Assembly: GCA_033852075.1 (NCBI GenBank)
Contig: JAWSVC010000033.1
Location: forward strand, 24,552 to 88,551
Origin: QZLE01 sp033852075
Lineage (GTDB): Bacteria > Pseudomonadota > Gammaproteobacteria > QZLD01
Length of the DNA stretch: 64,000 nt
Direction of reading: 5' to 3'
Notes under the pieces: generated by a model
The model's input: the letters and a program-made list of their open reading frames with translations, nothing else
What the model was told of the DNA's origin: nothing
The model's database searches: none
Program-made: the position numbers and the translations under genes
Shown: piece by piece, positions 33,996 through 42,886 of the stretch
Layout: each line of letters starts with the position of its first letter
Position numbering within the stretch: position 1 is the first letter of the stretch

Positions 33996-35690
33996 ATGAA
34001 ATGGATGGGCGATAGGGTCGAGCTTTATAATAATCCCTTTATTAAATTTATGGACCCCCTTGGTGTTGGCAAGGCTATGGCGCAGACGCAAGCTGGTTGG
34101 GCAAATCATCCTGTAGGGGCTGCAGAAAAGGCAAGGGCATGGCTGCAAGGTTTATCGGAGCTGCAGGTTTATTTTTTGCGCCGGGCAATGGGATTAGAAA
34201 TGTCCAAAGAGACCAAAGACTCGCGTTTTTCCAGCGATAAATGGTCAACAAATCTGTTTTTTGACATGTTAAAAGAATCATTTCTGTTTGCCAGTGAGTT
34301 TATGTTTGAAATGGCGTTGGATGCACCAAATACTCCGCCACATATCAAAAGGAAGGCTGCATTTTGGATAGAGCAGATTTTTAATTCTCTTTCTCCAAGT
34401 AATTTTTTGCTCACCAATCCGGATGCAATAGAGAAATTAGTAGAAACCAAAGGGCAAAGCCTGGTTGATGGAATGAAACTGCTGATGCAGGATATGAAAG
34501 ATAATGATATCAGCATGGTAGATAAGGATGCATTCAAGGTAGGGAAGAATCTTGCAACCACACCAGGAAAGGTTGTTTTTAGAACAGACCTTTTTGAATT
34601 GATTCAATATAAACCTCAGACCAAAGAGGTTCGTGAGATCCCTATTCTATTTGTGCCTCCGTGGATTAATAAGTTTTATGTGCTTGATTTAACCGAAAAG
34701 AAAAGCATGATTAATTATCTGGTAAAGCAAGGTTTTTCAGTATTTTTAATAAGCTGGAGAAATGTACCTAAAGAGATGCGTGATACCCACTTTGGTGATT
34801 ATTTGGGACGCGGTATAGATCGTGCTCAGAGTGTAGTGCGTGCAATATCTGGTGCGGATAGTGTTCATGCGGTTGGTTATTGTATTGGTGGAACTGCGCT
34901 TTCATCATACATGGCGTGGATGAATGCAGACCCAGACAAAAAAGCTCCTAAGCCGGTTTCTTCATGGACTCTGTTTGCATCATTAGTAGACTTTAGCAAG
35001 CCAGGCGAGATAGAAAGCTTTGTCGACCAGGATAGTTACGATATGGTTTGTGACATCATGGAAAAAGAAGGATTTTTGGATGGTTCCAGAATGAATTCAG
35101 CATTCAGGATGCTGCGTTCCAAAGATCTTATTTGGAGTTTCTTTGTTGATAGTTATCTATGCGGAGAAAAACCAAAGGCATTTGATTTATTATACTGGAA
35201 CTCAGACCCAACACGTTTGCCGGAAGAGATGCATCGTTTTTATCTGCGCGAATTTTATGTGAATAATAATCTGGTTAGAAAAAACAAATTAACTCTTTCT
35301 GGCAGAAAGATAGATCTGGGAATTGTTGAGCAGCCTCTCTATGATGTTGCTGCGGTTCAAGACCATATTACTCCGTGGAAGGAATGTTTTAAGTGTGACT
35401 ATATTAGCGGTCCAGTACGTCAAGTACTTGGTAGTTCTGGCCATATTCTTGGTATTGTTTCTCCACCTGTAGATCCTCCTAAAAGGAAATACTGGGCTGG
35501 TGATGTCGGAGAGTTTAGAGACCCGGATCTATGGTTAGACCAGCAGGAAGAGCAGGCAGGTTCATGGTGGCCGGATTGGGTAAAATGGCTTAATGACAAG
35601 TGTGGTAAGAAGCGCCCGGCTCTTAGTGTTGGTAGCTCCAAATATAAGCCAATTTGTGACGCGCCAGGAGAGTATGTGGTTGAACCATAG
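33996..35690 (+). CDS. phaC: Class I poly(3-hydroxyalkanoate) synthase
   Basis: This 564-aa protein has the lipase-like box GYCIGG with the nucleophile Cys296, the catalytic Asp in AAVQDHITPW and His in GSSGHILGIV. An N-terminal domain of about 200 residues is typical of class I enzymes. It polymerises hydroxyacyl-CoA into storage granules. GGAG precedes the ATG. It is divergent from priA, and no phaA/phaB, phasin or regulator gene is adjacent, so the substrate pathway is encoded elsewhere. Confidence 0.94.
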   Translation: MKWMGDRVELYNNPFIKFMDPLGVGKAMAQTQAGWANHPVGAAEKARAWLQGLSELQVYFLRRAMGLEMSKETKDSRFSSDKWSTNLFFDMLKESFLFASEFMFEMALDAPNTPPHIKRKAAFWIEQIFNSLSPSNFLLTNPDAIEKLVETKGQSLVDGMKLLMQDMKDNDISMVDKDAFKVGKNLATTPGKVVFRTDLFELIQYKPQTKEVREIPILFVPPWINKFYVLDLTEKKSMINYLVKQGFSVFLISWRNVPKEMRDTHFGDYLGRGIDRAQSVVRAISGADSVHAVGYCIGGTALSSYMAWMNADPDKKAPKPVSSWTLFASLVDFSKPGEIESFVDQDSYDMVCDIMEKEGFLDGSRMNSAFRMLRSKDLIWSFFVDSYLCGEKPKAFDLLYWNSDPTRLPEEMHRFYLREFYVNNNLVRKNKLTLSGRKIDLGIVEQPLYDVAAVQDHITPWKECFKCDYISGPVRQVLGSSGHILGIVSPPVDPPKRKYWAGDVGEFRDPDLWLDQQEEQAGSWWPDWVKWLNDKCGKKRPALSVGSSKYKPICDAPGEYVVEP

Positions 35691-35836
35691 TTTTTATAAA
35701 AACCACCTGCGATTTGTTGTGGAACAAAATCGCAGTGTGGAATATTATAGAGGTTTATGGGAATCAATATAGGATAGGTTTGTTGTTGGTTGTGAAAAAC
35801 CGCGAAAACCGCTAAACACTGGAGCACGGGATAGCT

Positions 35837-36229
35837 ATGCGTCTATTATTATCTTTCATATTTTTAATATTAATTGGATGTAATCAGGAAGAAGTTGTGG
35901 ATGACAGACCAGAGCCACCAAAGAACGAACAACAGCAAAGATATGTTGAAGGTGAGATAATAGTTCGTTACGAAGATAATTGTTCCGAGGCCTATATAAA
36001 AAACATGTTAAAAACCCATGGGGCATCGATTAAACAGAAGCTTCCAGGGAAACAAACATACCTAATCAAACTACCCTTTGGCCATACAGTAGAATCAGCA
36101 GTCCCGCTATATGACGGTTTGATTGGTGTTAAGTGGGCGGAACCAAATTATATCTACAGGCATATGGGAGTTCCCAAACAACCGGGGGCAATAAAAGTTA
36201 AGCCAATAAAGATCAGAAAGGTAGATTAA
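35837..36229 (+). CDS. Lipoprotein resembling a standalone subtilase prodomain
   Basis: This 130-aa protein has a lipoprotein signal (FIFLILIGC, lipobox Cys at about 16) and a domain starting RYVEGEIIVRYEDN and ending VKWAEPNYIYRHMGVPKQPG. The same pattern begins (YVPGEVLVKF) and ends (YAQPNYYLHKMAVP) the prodomain of the S8 protease 15 bp downstream. It therefore looks like a separate, membrane-tethered fervidolysin-type prodomain. It could chaperone or inhibit the protease. The two genes are almost certainly co-transcribed. Confidence 0.75.
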   Translation: MRLLLSFIFLILIGCNQEEVVDDRPEPPKNEQQQRYVEGEIIVRYEDNCSEAYIKNMLKTHGASIKQKLPGKQTYLIKLPFGHTVESAVPLYDGLIGVKWAEPNYIYRHMGVPKQPGAIKVKPIKIRKVD

Positions 36230-36244
36230 AACAGGGCTGAGCAG

Positions 36245-38380
36245 GTGATTAAAGTGGTTAGTAAACAGTTGGATGTTTCAGGTGTTTTTAAATGCGCGAG
36301 CATTTTTATAGTCTTTTTTATGGCAACTTCGGTATTTGCATCAAAAAATAGTACTGGCGCGAAGGCATATTCAAAATATGTTCCTGGCGAGGTATTAGTA
36401 AAGTTTAAGGAAGGCGTTTCAGATCTGAAAAAGGCTAGCCTGCGTAGCATTAATACCGGTCAGAGTAGTGGAACTTTAAAAAAGGCCAGTCTAAGAAATA
36501 AGTTTTCTAAATTAGCAATTGAGCATTGGAGTCTTCCCGAAGGTAAAGATGTTCAATCCGCATTAATCGACCTTCAGAAGAATGAAAGCGTATTATATGC
36601 TCAGCCTAACTATTATTTGCATAAAATGGCAGTTCCATATGACACTTACTATTATAATCAATGGGCGCTTGATGCTATCGATTGGTTAAGTGTTTGGGAA
36701 TCAGATCCAGCGCCTTCTGCTGCAAGTGTAACTGTAGCCGTAGTTGACGATGGTGTGTATTCGGCACACCCGGATTTAAACGATAACCTGGTTGAAGGAT
36801 TTAATGTATTATCAAACAATAGCAATACATCTCCTGATTTTGCAAACTCTCCAGGATCAACTCATGGTACTGCAGTTGCAGGTGTTATTGGTGCCGAAAC
36901 CGATAATGGTATTGGAGTAAGCGGAGCAGCATGGGATGTAAATATCATGCCTATTCTTTTTGCAAGTGATACTCAAGGGGATACTACTCAAGCAATATCT
37001 GCTTTTCGTAAGGCGCGAAAGCTAGGGGCAGATATCATAAATTTTAGCTATGGTTTGTTTTATTATGATAACGCTATGGCTGATGCAATTAGTGATCTTG
37101 AAGATGCTGGCATAATCTTTATTACATCGGCAGGTAATGATGAAGTTAATAATAGGTATGTACCTATTTATCCAGCTAATTTTCCAAATATGAATGTAAT
37201 ATCCGTTACCGCAAGTAGAGAATCTGGGGCCATGGCTACATGGCCGCAATATGGACCATTTAGTATAGACTTAATGGCTCCCGGAGAGGATGTATATACC
37301 ACGTATGTAAATGTTAACGGAGGCTCTGTATCTGCAAGCTATCTTTCTGTTGATGGAACGTCGTTCTCTGCTCCATATGTTGCCGGTATTGCTGCGATGA
37401 TAAAGGGAGAGTATCCGGATGCGGACATCTATGAAATCAAGGGGAGGCTGTTGGCTGGTGCTACGTTTGAGGAAACCGCAAAGGATAAGGTTGCTGCTGG
37501 TGGTGAGGCCAATATGGCAGATTCATTAAGTGTTGGCGCTAAACCGGTCTTGGTAATTAAATCGGCAAATGTTGATGATAACGGTAACGGGATAATCGAT
37601 AGTGGAGAAACAGTAGACCTGGTTATTACTCTGGAAAATGTTTGGGAAGATGCAACGGGTGTTAATGCGACTTTAAGTTCAGAAGAAGTATCCATCGATA
37701 TTCCTACTCAGTCTTTCGGTGATATCGCCAAAGGTGGGACGGCAACAGCAACTTATGAAATTAGTATGGGGGAATTTACTGGGCATCGCCATATTCCTTT
37801 TCGATTGAATATTAGTAGTGATGCAGGAGAAAATTTGATTTCCAGATATTTTTCCATGGAAGCTGGCCAGTTACTAAATAATGTTCAGGTAGACGCAAAC
37901 TTTGCCAGTAGCGGGTATGATGATGCACACTATTATCACTTTTCGGTTCCGGTAGGAGCTGAGTCGATAACTATTTCTACAACTAGTTCAAGCGATATTG
38001 ACCTATTTATAATGCGTGGCGAAAGACCAAAGGTATATCCTAGCTATTACAGTTTGCTTGGAGATGGTTATGACTATGCTTATGAATATTTGAGTGAAGA
38101 TGATTTGTCGGCTTTAGGGTTGGAAAAGGCGGTTACTTCATCCGGTAACGAATCAATAACTATCAATAATCCAGTGTCAGGAAACTATTTTGCACTTGTG
38201 TTCGATTATAATGGAGAAGGGGACTTTTCCTATTCAATTACAGCTCAAGGTGTTACTGAAGATGGTTCCTCATCTCAAGATGACAGCGGAGGAAACAGCG
38301 GCGGAGGCGGCGGTGGAACCATGCCTCTATTATCATTTTTAGCATTGTTTGGAATAGTAGTTTTATATCGACGTAAGTGA
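36245..38380 (+). CDS. Subtilisin-like S8 protease with GlyGly-CTERM sorting signal
   Basis: This 711-aa exported protease starts at GTG 36245 with signal peptide (IFIVFFMATSVFA). A prodomain (40-140) is followed by the catalytic domain with Asp168 (VVDDGV), His207 (THGTAVAG) and Ser373 (GTSFSAPYVAG). A beta-sandwich region and a PPC-like domain (about 555-660) come next. The C-terminus has a Gly-rich spacer, a hydrophobic helix (MPLLSFLALFGIVVL) and YRRK. The last element is the GlyGly-CTERM signal processed by rhombosortase in gammaproteobacteria, implying surface delivery by type II secretion. Confidence 0.92.
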   Translation: MIKVVSKQLDVSGVFKCASIFIVFFMATSVFASKNSTGAKAYSKYVPGEVLVKFKEGVSDLKKASLRSINTGQSSGTLKKASLRNKFSKLAIEHWSLPEGKDVQSALIDLQKNESVLYAQPNYYLHKMAVPYDTYYYNQWALDAIDWLSVWESDPAPSAASVTVAVVDDGVYSAHPDLNDNLVEGFNVLSNNSNTSPDFANSPGSTHGTAVAGVIGAETDNGIGVSGAAWDVNIMPILFASDTQGDTTQAISAFRKARKLGADIINFSYGLFYYDNAMADAISDLEDAGIIFITSAGNDEVNNRYVPIYPANFPNMNVISVTASRESGAMATWPQYGPFSIDLMAPGEDVYTTYVNVNGGSVSASYLSVDGTSFSAPYVAGIAAMIKGEYPDADIYEIKGRLLAGATFEETAKDKVAAGGEANMADSLSVGAKPVLVIKSANVDDNGNGIIDSGETVDLVITLENVWEDATGVNATLSSEEVSIDIPTQSFGDIAKGGTATATYEISMGEFTGHRHIPFRLNISSDAGENLISRYFSMEAGQLLNNVQVDANFASSGYDDAHYYHFSVPVGAESITISTTSSSDIDLFIMRGERPKVYPSYYSLLGDGYDYAYEYLSEDDLSALGLEKAVTSSGNESITINNPVSGNYFALVFDYNGEGDFSYSITAQGVTEDGSSSQDDSGGNSGGGGGGTMPLLSFLALFGIVVLYRRK

Positions 38381-38402
38381 TTCAGATAAATTTCTCTTGA
38401 AT

Positions 38403-38425
38403 ATTGCCCGGCTTTGCCGGGCAAT
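38403..38425 (+). terminator. Hairpin after the S8 protease gene (dispersed palindrome, copy 1)
   Basis: Perfect 9-bp arms ATTGCCCGG and CCGGGCAAT enclose a 5-base loop 22 bp after the stop codon at 38380. The same arms recur at 48912-48934 and, degenerate, at 63939-63961. It probably stabilises or ends the protease mRNA, although the following T-run is short. Confidence 0.65.
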
Positions 38426-38497
38426 TTATAAGCTTAATGCGTAATTAACTGTGTTGTTAAAAGGCAAAAAGCCTATTTCCTTAATTCAAAAAAATAA

Positions 38498-38526
38498 TTG
38501 ACGTGATAATTCTACGCGTGTAAATT
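38498..38526 (+). promoter_or_regulatory. Promoter of the btuB riboswitch transcript
   Basis: TTGACG at 38498-38503 and TAAATT at 38521-38526 are 17 bp apart. Transcription should begin near 38533, just ahead of the cobalamin riboswitch. Confidence 0.6.
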
Positions 38527-38557
38527 TCCCCTCCTTAAAGCAGCATAATGCTGTACA

Positions 38558-38745
38558 AATTAGTTAGTAGGTGCTCGTTGGCTTATTTTAGCGACGGGTT
38601 AAATGGGAAACTGGTAAGAACCCCATGGTTTTCAAATCCAGTGCTGCCCCCGCAACGGTAGGTGTATATGCTAATTTTTTAGCTCACAAGCCCGGAACCA
38701 GCCTTCTATATTCTTAACTCATAATTGCGCGGGTGGGCGCTAGGA
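38558..38745 (+). ncRNA. Cobalamin (B12) riboswitch
   Basis: The leader of btuB carries the cobalamin-riboswitch hallmarks in order: a GGTGCTCG-like 5' element near 38570, GGGAAACTGGT near 38605-38615, the B12-box GCTGCCCCCGCAACGGTA near 38643-38660, and AAGCCCGGAACCAGCC near 38688-38703. The following segment (GCGCGGGTGGGCGC) can pair around the AGGAG of the btuB ribosome site, pointing to translational control. Adenosylcobalamin or related cobalamins should switch btuB off. Confidence 0.93.
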
Positions 38746-38752
38746 GAGCAAA

Positions 38753-40624
38753 ATGAAAAATCATTTTCTTATCCCTGTTTTATCAATTCTTTTTCTTTCA
38801 ATCAACGTAGTGGCGTCGACAAAACGGCTTGATGATGTAGTAGTCACAGCTACCAAAACTGCAATTTCTGCAGATGAATCCATTGTGCCGGTGGTAGTAA
38901 TTTCCGCAGAAGATATCGAAAAGAGTTCCGCAAAAGATTTGGTTTCGTTGCTATCCGGTATTGCTGGAATAGATATCAGTATCAATGGCGGTTTAGGACA
39001 ACAAAGCAGTATCTTTTTACGCGGTACGGAATCACGTCATGTATTAGTTATTATCGACGGAGTAAAAGTGGGTTCGGTTTCGTTGGGAACAACAGCATTC
39101 GAGCACATACCTCTAAATCAAATACAAAAAGTAGAAGTTATCAAAGGGCCAAGATCCAGCCTTTATGGTTCCGATGCGGTAGGGGGGGTAATTCAGGTAT
39201 TTACCAAAAAAGGTAATTCAGAACAGGGGACTATCAGGCCGCAGCTACTATTCGGAATAGGAACTGATAAAACTTATAAAAGTAGTGTTAATGTATCTGG
39301 AGGAGATGGCGGGTTTAGCCTAAGTCTTGGTGCCAATATTTTGCATAGCAATGGTTATAACGTTATGACCGAAAACAACTCAGACAAAGATGGCTACAAA
39401 AATAGCTCTCTATTGTTTAATGTCGGCAAGTTGTGGAAAAACGGAATAGAACTAAATGCCATGATTATGGAAATAGATGCCAAAAATGAATACGATAATT
39501 CATACTATCCAAGCAGTGCATTTCATACATTACAAAAAAATAGCGAAAGATCTTTGCAGCTAATGATTCCTGTTGGCGAAAAGTTGGATATTACAACTCA
39601 AATGTCAGAATCAACAGAAGACCAAATAAACTATCAGAATGGAGCTCAAACCAGTAAATTTGAATCAACAAGAAGTGGACAAAATACGCAATTTGATTTT
39701 TATCCAAACGAAGAAATAACTCTAACCGCAGGGTTTGATAATCAGCGTGATAGAGTTGAGGCAACAACTACATATTCAAATAATATGATAGATGTAGATT
39801 CAAGATTTATTCAAGGGCAGTTTGATTTAGGAATGGTAAATATCCTTACTGGATATAGATATGATGATAACAGCACCTTTGGTGACCACGACACCTGGAA
39901 TTTTGGACTTAGAATCAATCCACCAGAAACTCCATTAGTAATAACCCCAAGTATCGGAACCGCATTTAAGGCTCCAACTATAAACGACCTATACTGGCCT
40001 GCCGATGCATGGTCGCATGGTAATCCGGATCTATTACCGGAGACATCAAAAACCATCGATCTTGGTGTCGCGTGGAAAAGCAAGCCTGTAGATATCGCCC
40101 TAAATTTATATAAAACCAAGATCGAAAATCTGATTTCATGGCAATCAGATGCATTTTGGATATATAGCCCGGTAAATATTGGGAAAGCAACGATAAAGGG
40201 TAGCGAACTTACCGTATATGTTCCGAATCGTATTATGAATGTTGCAGTAGAAGCTGCGTACCTCAAGGCAAAAGATAGCGAAACCAATAACTATCTGCCA
40301 AGGCGAGCGAAAAAAAGCCTAAAGATAAAACTGGATAAGTCATTTAATAGCTTTGATATGGCATTTGAACTAAAAGGATATGGTCCAAGCTATGAAGATG
40401 CCGCTAACCAAAACAAGATATCTGGTTATGCAATAGCAAATGCCATGCTGGCCTATCATATGCAAAATAACATCACCTTTACATTGCGCGGTGAAAATCT
40501 GTTTGATAAAGATTATGCCACAGCCAAAGGTGGATATTATGATGGTAATACATTCCAGACCTATAGCTATAATTATAATGCGCCGGGGCGTAGTTTTATG
40601 CTAGAGATGCAAGTGGGGTTTTAA
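38753..40624 (+). CDS. btuB: TonB-dependent vitamin B12 receptor BtuB
   Basis: This 623-aa outer-membrane receptor has a signal peptide (LIPVLSILFLSINVVAS), a TonB-box-like LDDVVVTATKT, a plug domain (about 35-140, with GSVSLGTTAFEHIPLNQIQ and IKGPRSSLYGSDAVGGVI) and a 22-strand-type barrel. It ends in an aromatic residue (MLEMQVGF), as expected of outer-membrane barrels. The cobalamin riboswitch directly upstream supports the B12 substrate. An AGGAG ribosome site lies 7 bases from the ATG. No btuCDF genes follow. Confidence 0.92.
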   Translation: MKNHFLIPVLSILFLSINVVASTKRLDDVVVTATKTAISADESIVPVVVISAEDIEKSSAKDLVSLLSGIAGIDISINGGLGQQSSIFLRGTESRHVLVIIDGVKVGSVSLGTTAFEHIPLNQIQKVEVIKGPRSSLYGSDAVGGVIQVFTKKGNSEQGTIRPQLLFGIGTDKTYKSSVNVSGGDGGFSLSLGANILHSNGYNVMTENNSDKDGYKNSSLLFNVGKLWKNGIELNAMIMEIDAKNEYDNSYYPSSAFHTLQKNSERSLQLMIPVGEKLDITTQMSESTEDQINYQNGAQTSKFESTRSGQNTQFDFYPNEEITLTAGFDNQRDRVEATTTYSNNMIDVDSRFIQGQFDLGMVNILTGYRYDDNSTFGDHDTWNFGLRINPPETPLVITPSIGTAFKAPTINDLYWPADAWSHGNPDLLPETSKTIDLGVAWKSKPVDIALNLYKTKIENLISWQSDAFWIYSPVNIGKATIKGSELTVYVPNRIMNVAVEAAYLKAKDSETNNYLPRRAKKSLKIKLDKSFNSFDMAFELKGYGPSYEDAANQNKISGYAIANAMLAYHMQNNITFTLRGENLFDKDYATAKGGYYDGNTFQTYSYNYNAPGRSFMLEMQVGF

Positions 40625-40640
40625 ATTTGCATCTATTTTC

Positions 40641-40735
40641 CCAATATCTTTGTTGTGATTCATTAAAAAATGAGTCGCTTACAATCTGTAGGCTCAACAT
40701 ATTTTTAATGAATCACGCCTCGATCTTGAAAAAAT
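40641..40735 (+). repeat. Dispersed structured repeat, copy B
   Basis: This starts with the same CCAATATCTTTGTTG and ends with the same CGCCTCGATCTTGAAAAA as copy A at 16.4 kb. The 14-bp outer stem here is perfect (TGATTCATTAAAAA / TTTTTAATGAATCA), whereas copy A has different bases that also pair. Inner TGAG / CTCA and TACA / TGTA pairings are present. It lies 17 bp after btuB and may act as a transcript end or be a mobile small repeat. Confidence 0.78.
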
Positions 40736-40856
40736 ATTTTGCAAATTAATGTATATAACGGAATATGACTCATTTACTTTATTACTCATCCCTAAAGATA
40801 GGCTATATTAAATAAGAACAGCCAAATCGAAACATATAAAACTATGAGGGATATTT

Positions 40857-41768
40857 ATGTCACACGGGAACAATTCCATAAAAAGTATTTTTTACGCATT
40901 AGGGGCAAATTTATCCATTGCTATAGCCAAAACTATCGCTGCTATTGTTACCGGTTCCGGCTCTATGGTAGCAGAAGCGATTCACTCCTTCGCCGATTGC
41001 AGTAACCAATTATTGTTATTATGGGGGGTAAAAAGCGCAAAGCGACCACCTTCTCTTGAACATCCTCTCGGAACCGGCAAGGCCATATACTTCTGGTCGT
41101 TTATTGTCGCATTAATCCTGTTTAGCGTTGGTGGTGGTTACTCAATCTATGAAGGCATACATAAGTTACACAGCAACGAACCACTATCCTATCCCTATAT
41201 CGCCTTAGCCGTTTTAGTATTCAGCATCTTTGCTGAAGGAATGGCGCTAAGAGGGTGCGTTAAACAGATAAACAAAGTTAGAAACGGCAGGTCATTTTAT
41301 CGCTGGTTCAGAGAATCCAGACAAAGTGAAATGTTAGTAATATTTGGGGAAGACTTTGCAGCGGTTATCGGTTTAACCTGTGCAGTAGTTGCGGTTGCCG
41401 CCACCTGGATAACTGGAAACCCGGTATATGATGCCTATGGAAGCATTGCCATTGGTTGTTTATTGGTGTTCATAGCGCTAATGGTAGGTATTGAAGTAAA
41501 GGCACTGCTTATTGGTCAGGGAGTTGAAATAGCAGTAAAGAAAGAAATGATAGAATTTCTGCAGCAGCAACCATTTGTAGACAGCATTTATAACATGCTT
41601 ACCTTACAGTTAGGAAATGACGTAATGGTGGCGGTAAAGGCAAAAATGAATACAACTGGTGAACAAGAAGTTTCAGTAGAGCAAAGAATAAACCTTACCG
41701 AGATAGCCTTTAAAGAAAGATTCCCGCAGGTAATGTGGCTGTTTTTTGAACCGGATAATAAAGATTAA
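40857..41768 (+). CDS. Cation diffusion facilitator family transporter
   Basis: This 303-aa membrane protein has the CDF pattern: SGSMVAEAIHSFADCSNQLL in helix 2 (HxxxD metal site) and EHPLGTGKAIYFWSFIVALI in helix 3. A second HxxxD-like site is not obvious (EDFAAVIGLTC), and a C-terminal cytoplasmic domain is present. CDF proteins export Zn, Fe, Co or Mn in exchange for protons; the metal cannot be assigned. A truncated homologous 5' end lies at 48.2 kb. Confidence 0.85.
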   Translation: MSHGNNSIKSIFYALGANLSIAIAKTIAAIVTGSGSMVAEAIHSFADCSNQLLLLWGVKSAKRPPSLEHPLGTGKAIYFWSFIVALILFSVGGGYSIYEGIHKLHSNEPLSYPYIALAVLVFSIFAEGMALRGCVKQINKVRNGRSFYRWFRESRQSEMLVIFGEDFAAVIGLTCAVVAVAATWITGNPVYDAYGSIAIGCLLVFIALMVGIEVKALLIGQGVEIAVKKEMIEFLQQQPFVDSIYNMLTLQLGNDVMVAVKAKMNTTGEQEVSVEQRINLTEIAFKERFPQVMWLFFEPDNKD

Positions 41769-41949
41769 AAACATTGCAAAAGTTAGAATAGCCAAAGACC
41801 ATAGAACCAAGCGTATAGATATAGAAGAGCCAGAGCCGACTAAGCAAGACGTTATTAACGAGTTAGAGAAAGAGGCACAAGAAGAAAATTGTATTAAAAG
41901 TTCATAGTGAGAAAACAATAGTAGGAAATATGAAAAGCAAAGCCTATAA

Positions 41950-41973
41950 TGCAATGTATTACAATGCATTGCA
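41950..41973 (+). promoter_or_regulatory. Operator-like palindrome at the toxin-antitoxin promoter
   Basis: A 24-bp near-palindrome with TGCAATG and CATTGCA ends (20 of 24 positions symmetric) starts on the last base of a TATAAT at 41945-41950 and runs up to the AGGAG ribosome site of the antitoxin gene. This is where RelB/CopG-type antitoxins bind to repress their own operon. Confidence 0.6.
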
Positions 41974-41983
41974 GGAGAGTAAA

Positions 41984-42244
41984 ATGGCTATGACAAGCGT
42001 GAGAATGCCAGATGAAATGATGGATAAATTAGATGCTGCAGCCAACAAGCTACGTCGCTCAAAAGGCTGGGTAATAAAGGATGCAGTCCAACAATACCTG
42101 GAAAGAGAAGAGCAAAAAGCAATTCGTTACAGAGAAACATTGGAAGCCTTAGAAGATGTAAAAGCAGGCAGATTGGTAGATGGTGAAGAAGTCTTAAACT
42201 GGATGGAAAGTTGGGGAACTGACGACGAGAAGGAATCAATCTAG
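41984..42244 (+). CDS. CopG/RelB-like ribbon-helix-helix antitoxin
   Basis: This protein of about 86 aa starts at ATG 41984, which has AGGAG 9 bases upstream; the longer frame from 41930 lacks a ribosome site and overlaps the operator. The N-terminus TSVRMPDEMMDKLDAAANKL is a ribbon-helix-helix DNA-binding fold, and SKGWVIKDAVQQYLEREE continues it. The acidic C-terminal tail would neutralise the ParE/RelE-like toxin, whose GTG start overlaps this stop by one base. Confidence 0.88.
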   Translation: MAMTSVRMPDEMMDKLDAAANKLRRSKGWVIKDAVQQYLEREEQKAIRYRETLEALEDVKAGRLVDGEEVLNWMESWGTDDEKESI

Positions 42245-42522
42245 TGCTGACGTTGAAATTTACCCATAGTGCTAAACAAGACCTGAAAAGACTAAGACAA
42301 TTTATAGCAGACAAAAACCCACAAGCCGCAACCAGAGTCAGTCAACGACTCAGAACAGCAATAAAGAACTTACCCCAGCAACCATTGGTAGGAACAAAAT
42401 TAGAAGAATGGCCAAACATCAGAGAGATATACGTTGACGATTACATCATCAGATACCTAATCTCGGAATCGCAATTAATCATATTGCGTCTATGGCACGG
42501 AAAAGAAGATAGACGAACCTAA
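42244..42522 (+). CDS. ParE/RelE-family toxin
   Basis: This 92-aa basic protein starts at GTG 42244. It has the family pattern LKFTHSAKQDLKRLRQFIAD, then AATRVSQRLRTAIKNLPQQP, and the C-terminal IREIYVDDYIIRYLISESQL with conserved Arg/Tyr and a terminal LRLWHGKEDRR. RelE proteins cleave mRNA on the ribosome, while ParE proteins poison gyrase; the WHGKEDRR tail is frequent in ParE-like members. Co-translation with the antitoxin is clear from the one-base overlap. Confidence 0.87.
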   Translation: MLTLKFTHSAKQDLKRLRQFIADKNPQAATRVSQRLRTAIKNLPQQPLVGTKLEEWPNIREIYVDDYIIRYLISESQLIILRLWHGKEDRRT

Positions 42523-42537
42523 ACTAAAGCACGTCAT

Positions 42538-42786
42538 GTTGCTTGCAAAGGACAAAGCACCGCAAGCAGTATCTCAGTATCACATAGCAAGCAACCCGCC
42601 GTGCACAGCGGCACCTTGAAACACCCTCAAACCAAGATACGAACTAAGGCAGAATTAATCCCACACTGCCGCAGGCAGAGTGGCGCAAAGCCCACACATC
42701 GACAAGTCGAAGTGTGAAAAGATATAGCGTGCTAAGTTACATAATGCGTCGGAATTATGCGCAATTGAGCTGTTAAACACAGCTCA
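42538..42786. other. Cluster of perfect hairpins, unassigned structured region
   Basis: Consecutive inverted repeats fill this non-coding stretch. GTTGCTTGC / GCAAGCAAC (42538-42595) encloses a stem of its own. GTGC / GCAC lies at 42601-42614. CCACACTGCC / GGCAGAGTGG (42661-42683) and CACACATCGA / TCGAAGTGTG (42693-42716) each have one internal A-A mismatch. CATAAT / ATTATG lies at 42740-42759 and TGAGCTGT / ACAGCTCA at 42766-42786. No protein frame is convincing. It could be a structured RNA, a recombination or transfer site, or remnants of one; the strand is not decided. Confidence 0.6.
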
Positions 42787-42886
42787 CACAAACAAAAAAG
42801 CAGTAGCTAAGAAACCCAATCCCCAACCTTCAGAAACTAAAAAACCAATCCCAGGTTCGCTGGCTCAACAGCCCAATCGTCCGCCT

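Noticed and set aside
33762..34148. N-terminal extension of priA
   Set aside because: Low-complexity, overlaps the start of phaC on the opposite strand and makes the protein 129 residues longer than the family.
41716..41907. Small plus-strand frame overlapping the end of the CDF gene and running on as TKRIDIEEPEPTKQDVINEL
   Set aside because: It has only a TTG start inside the CDF gene and no ribosome site; the charged C-terminal stretch could be a remnant but cannot be assigned.
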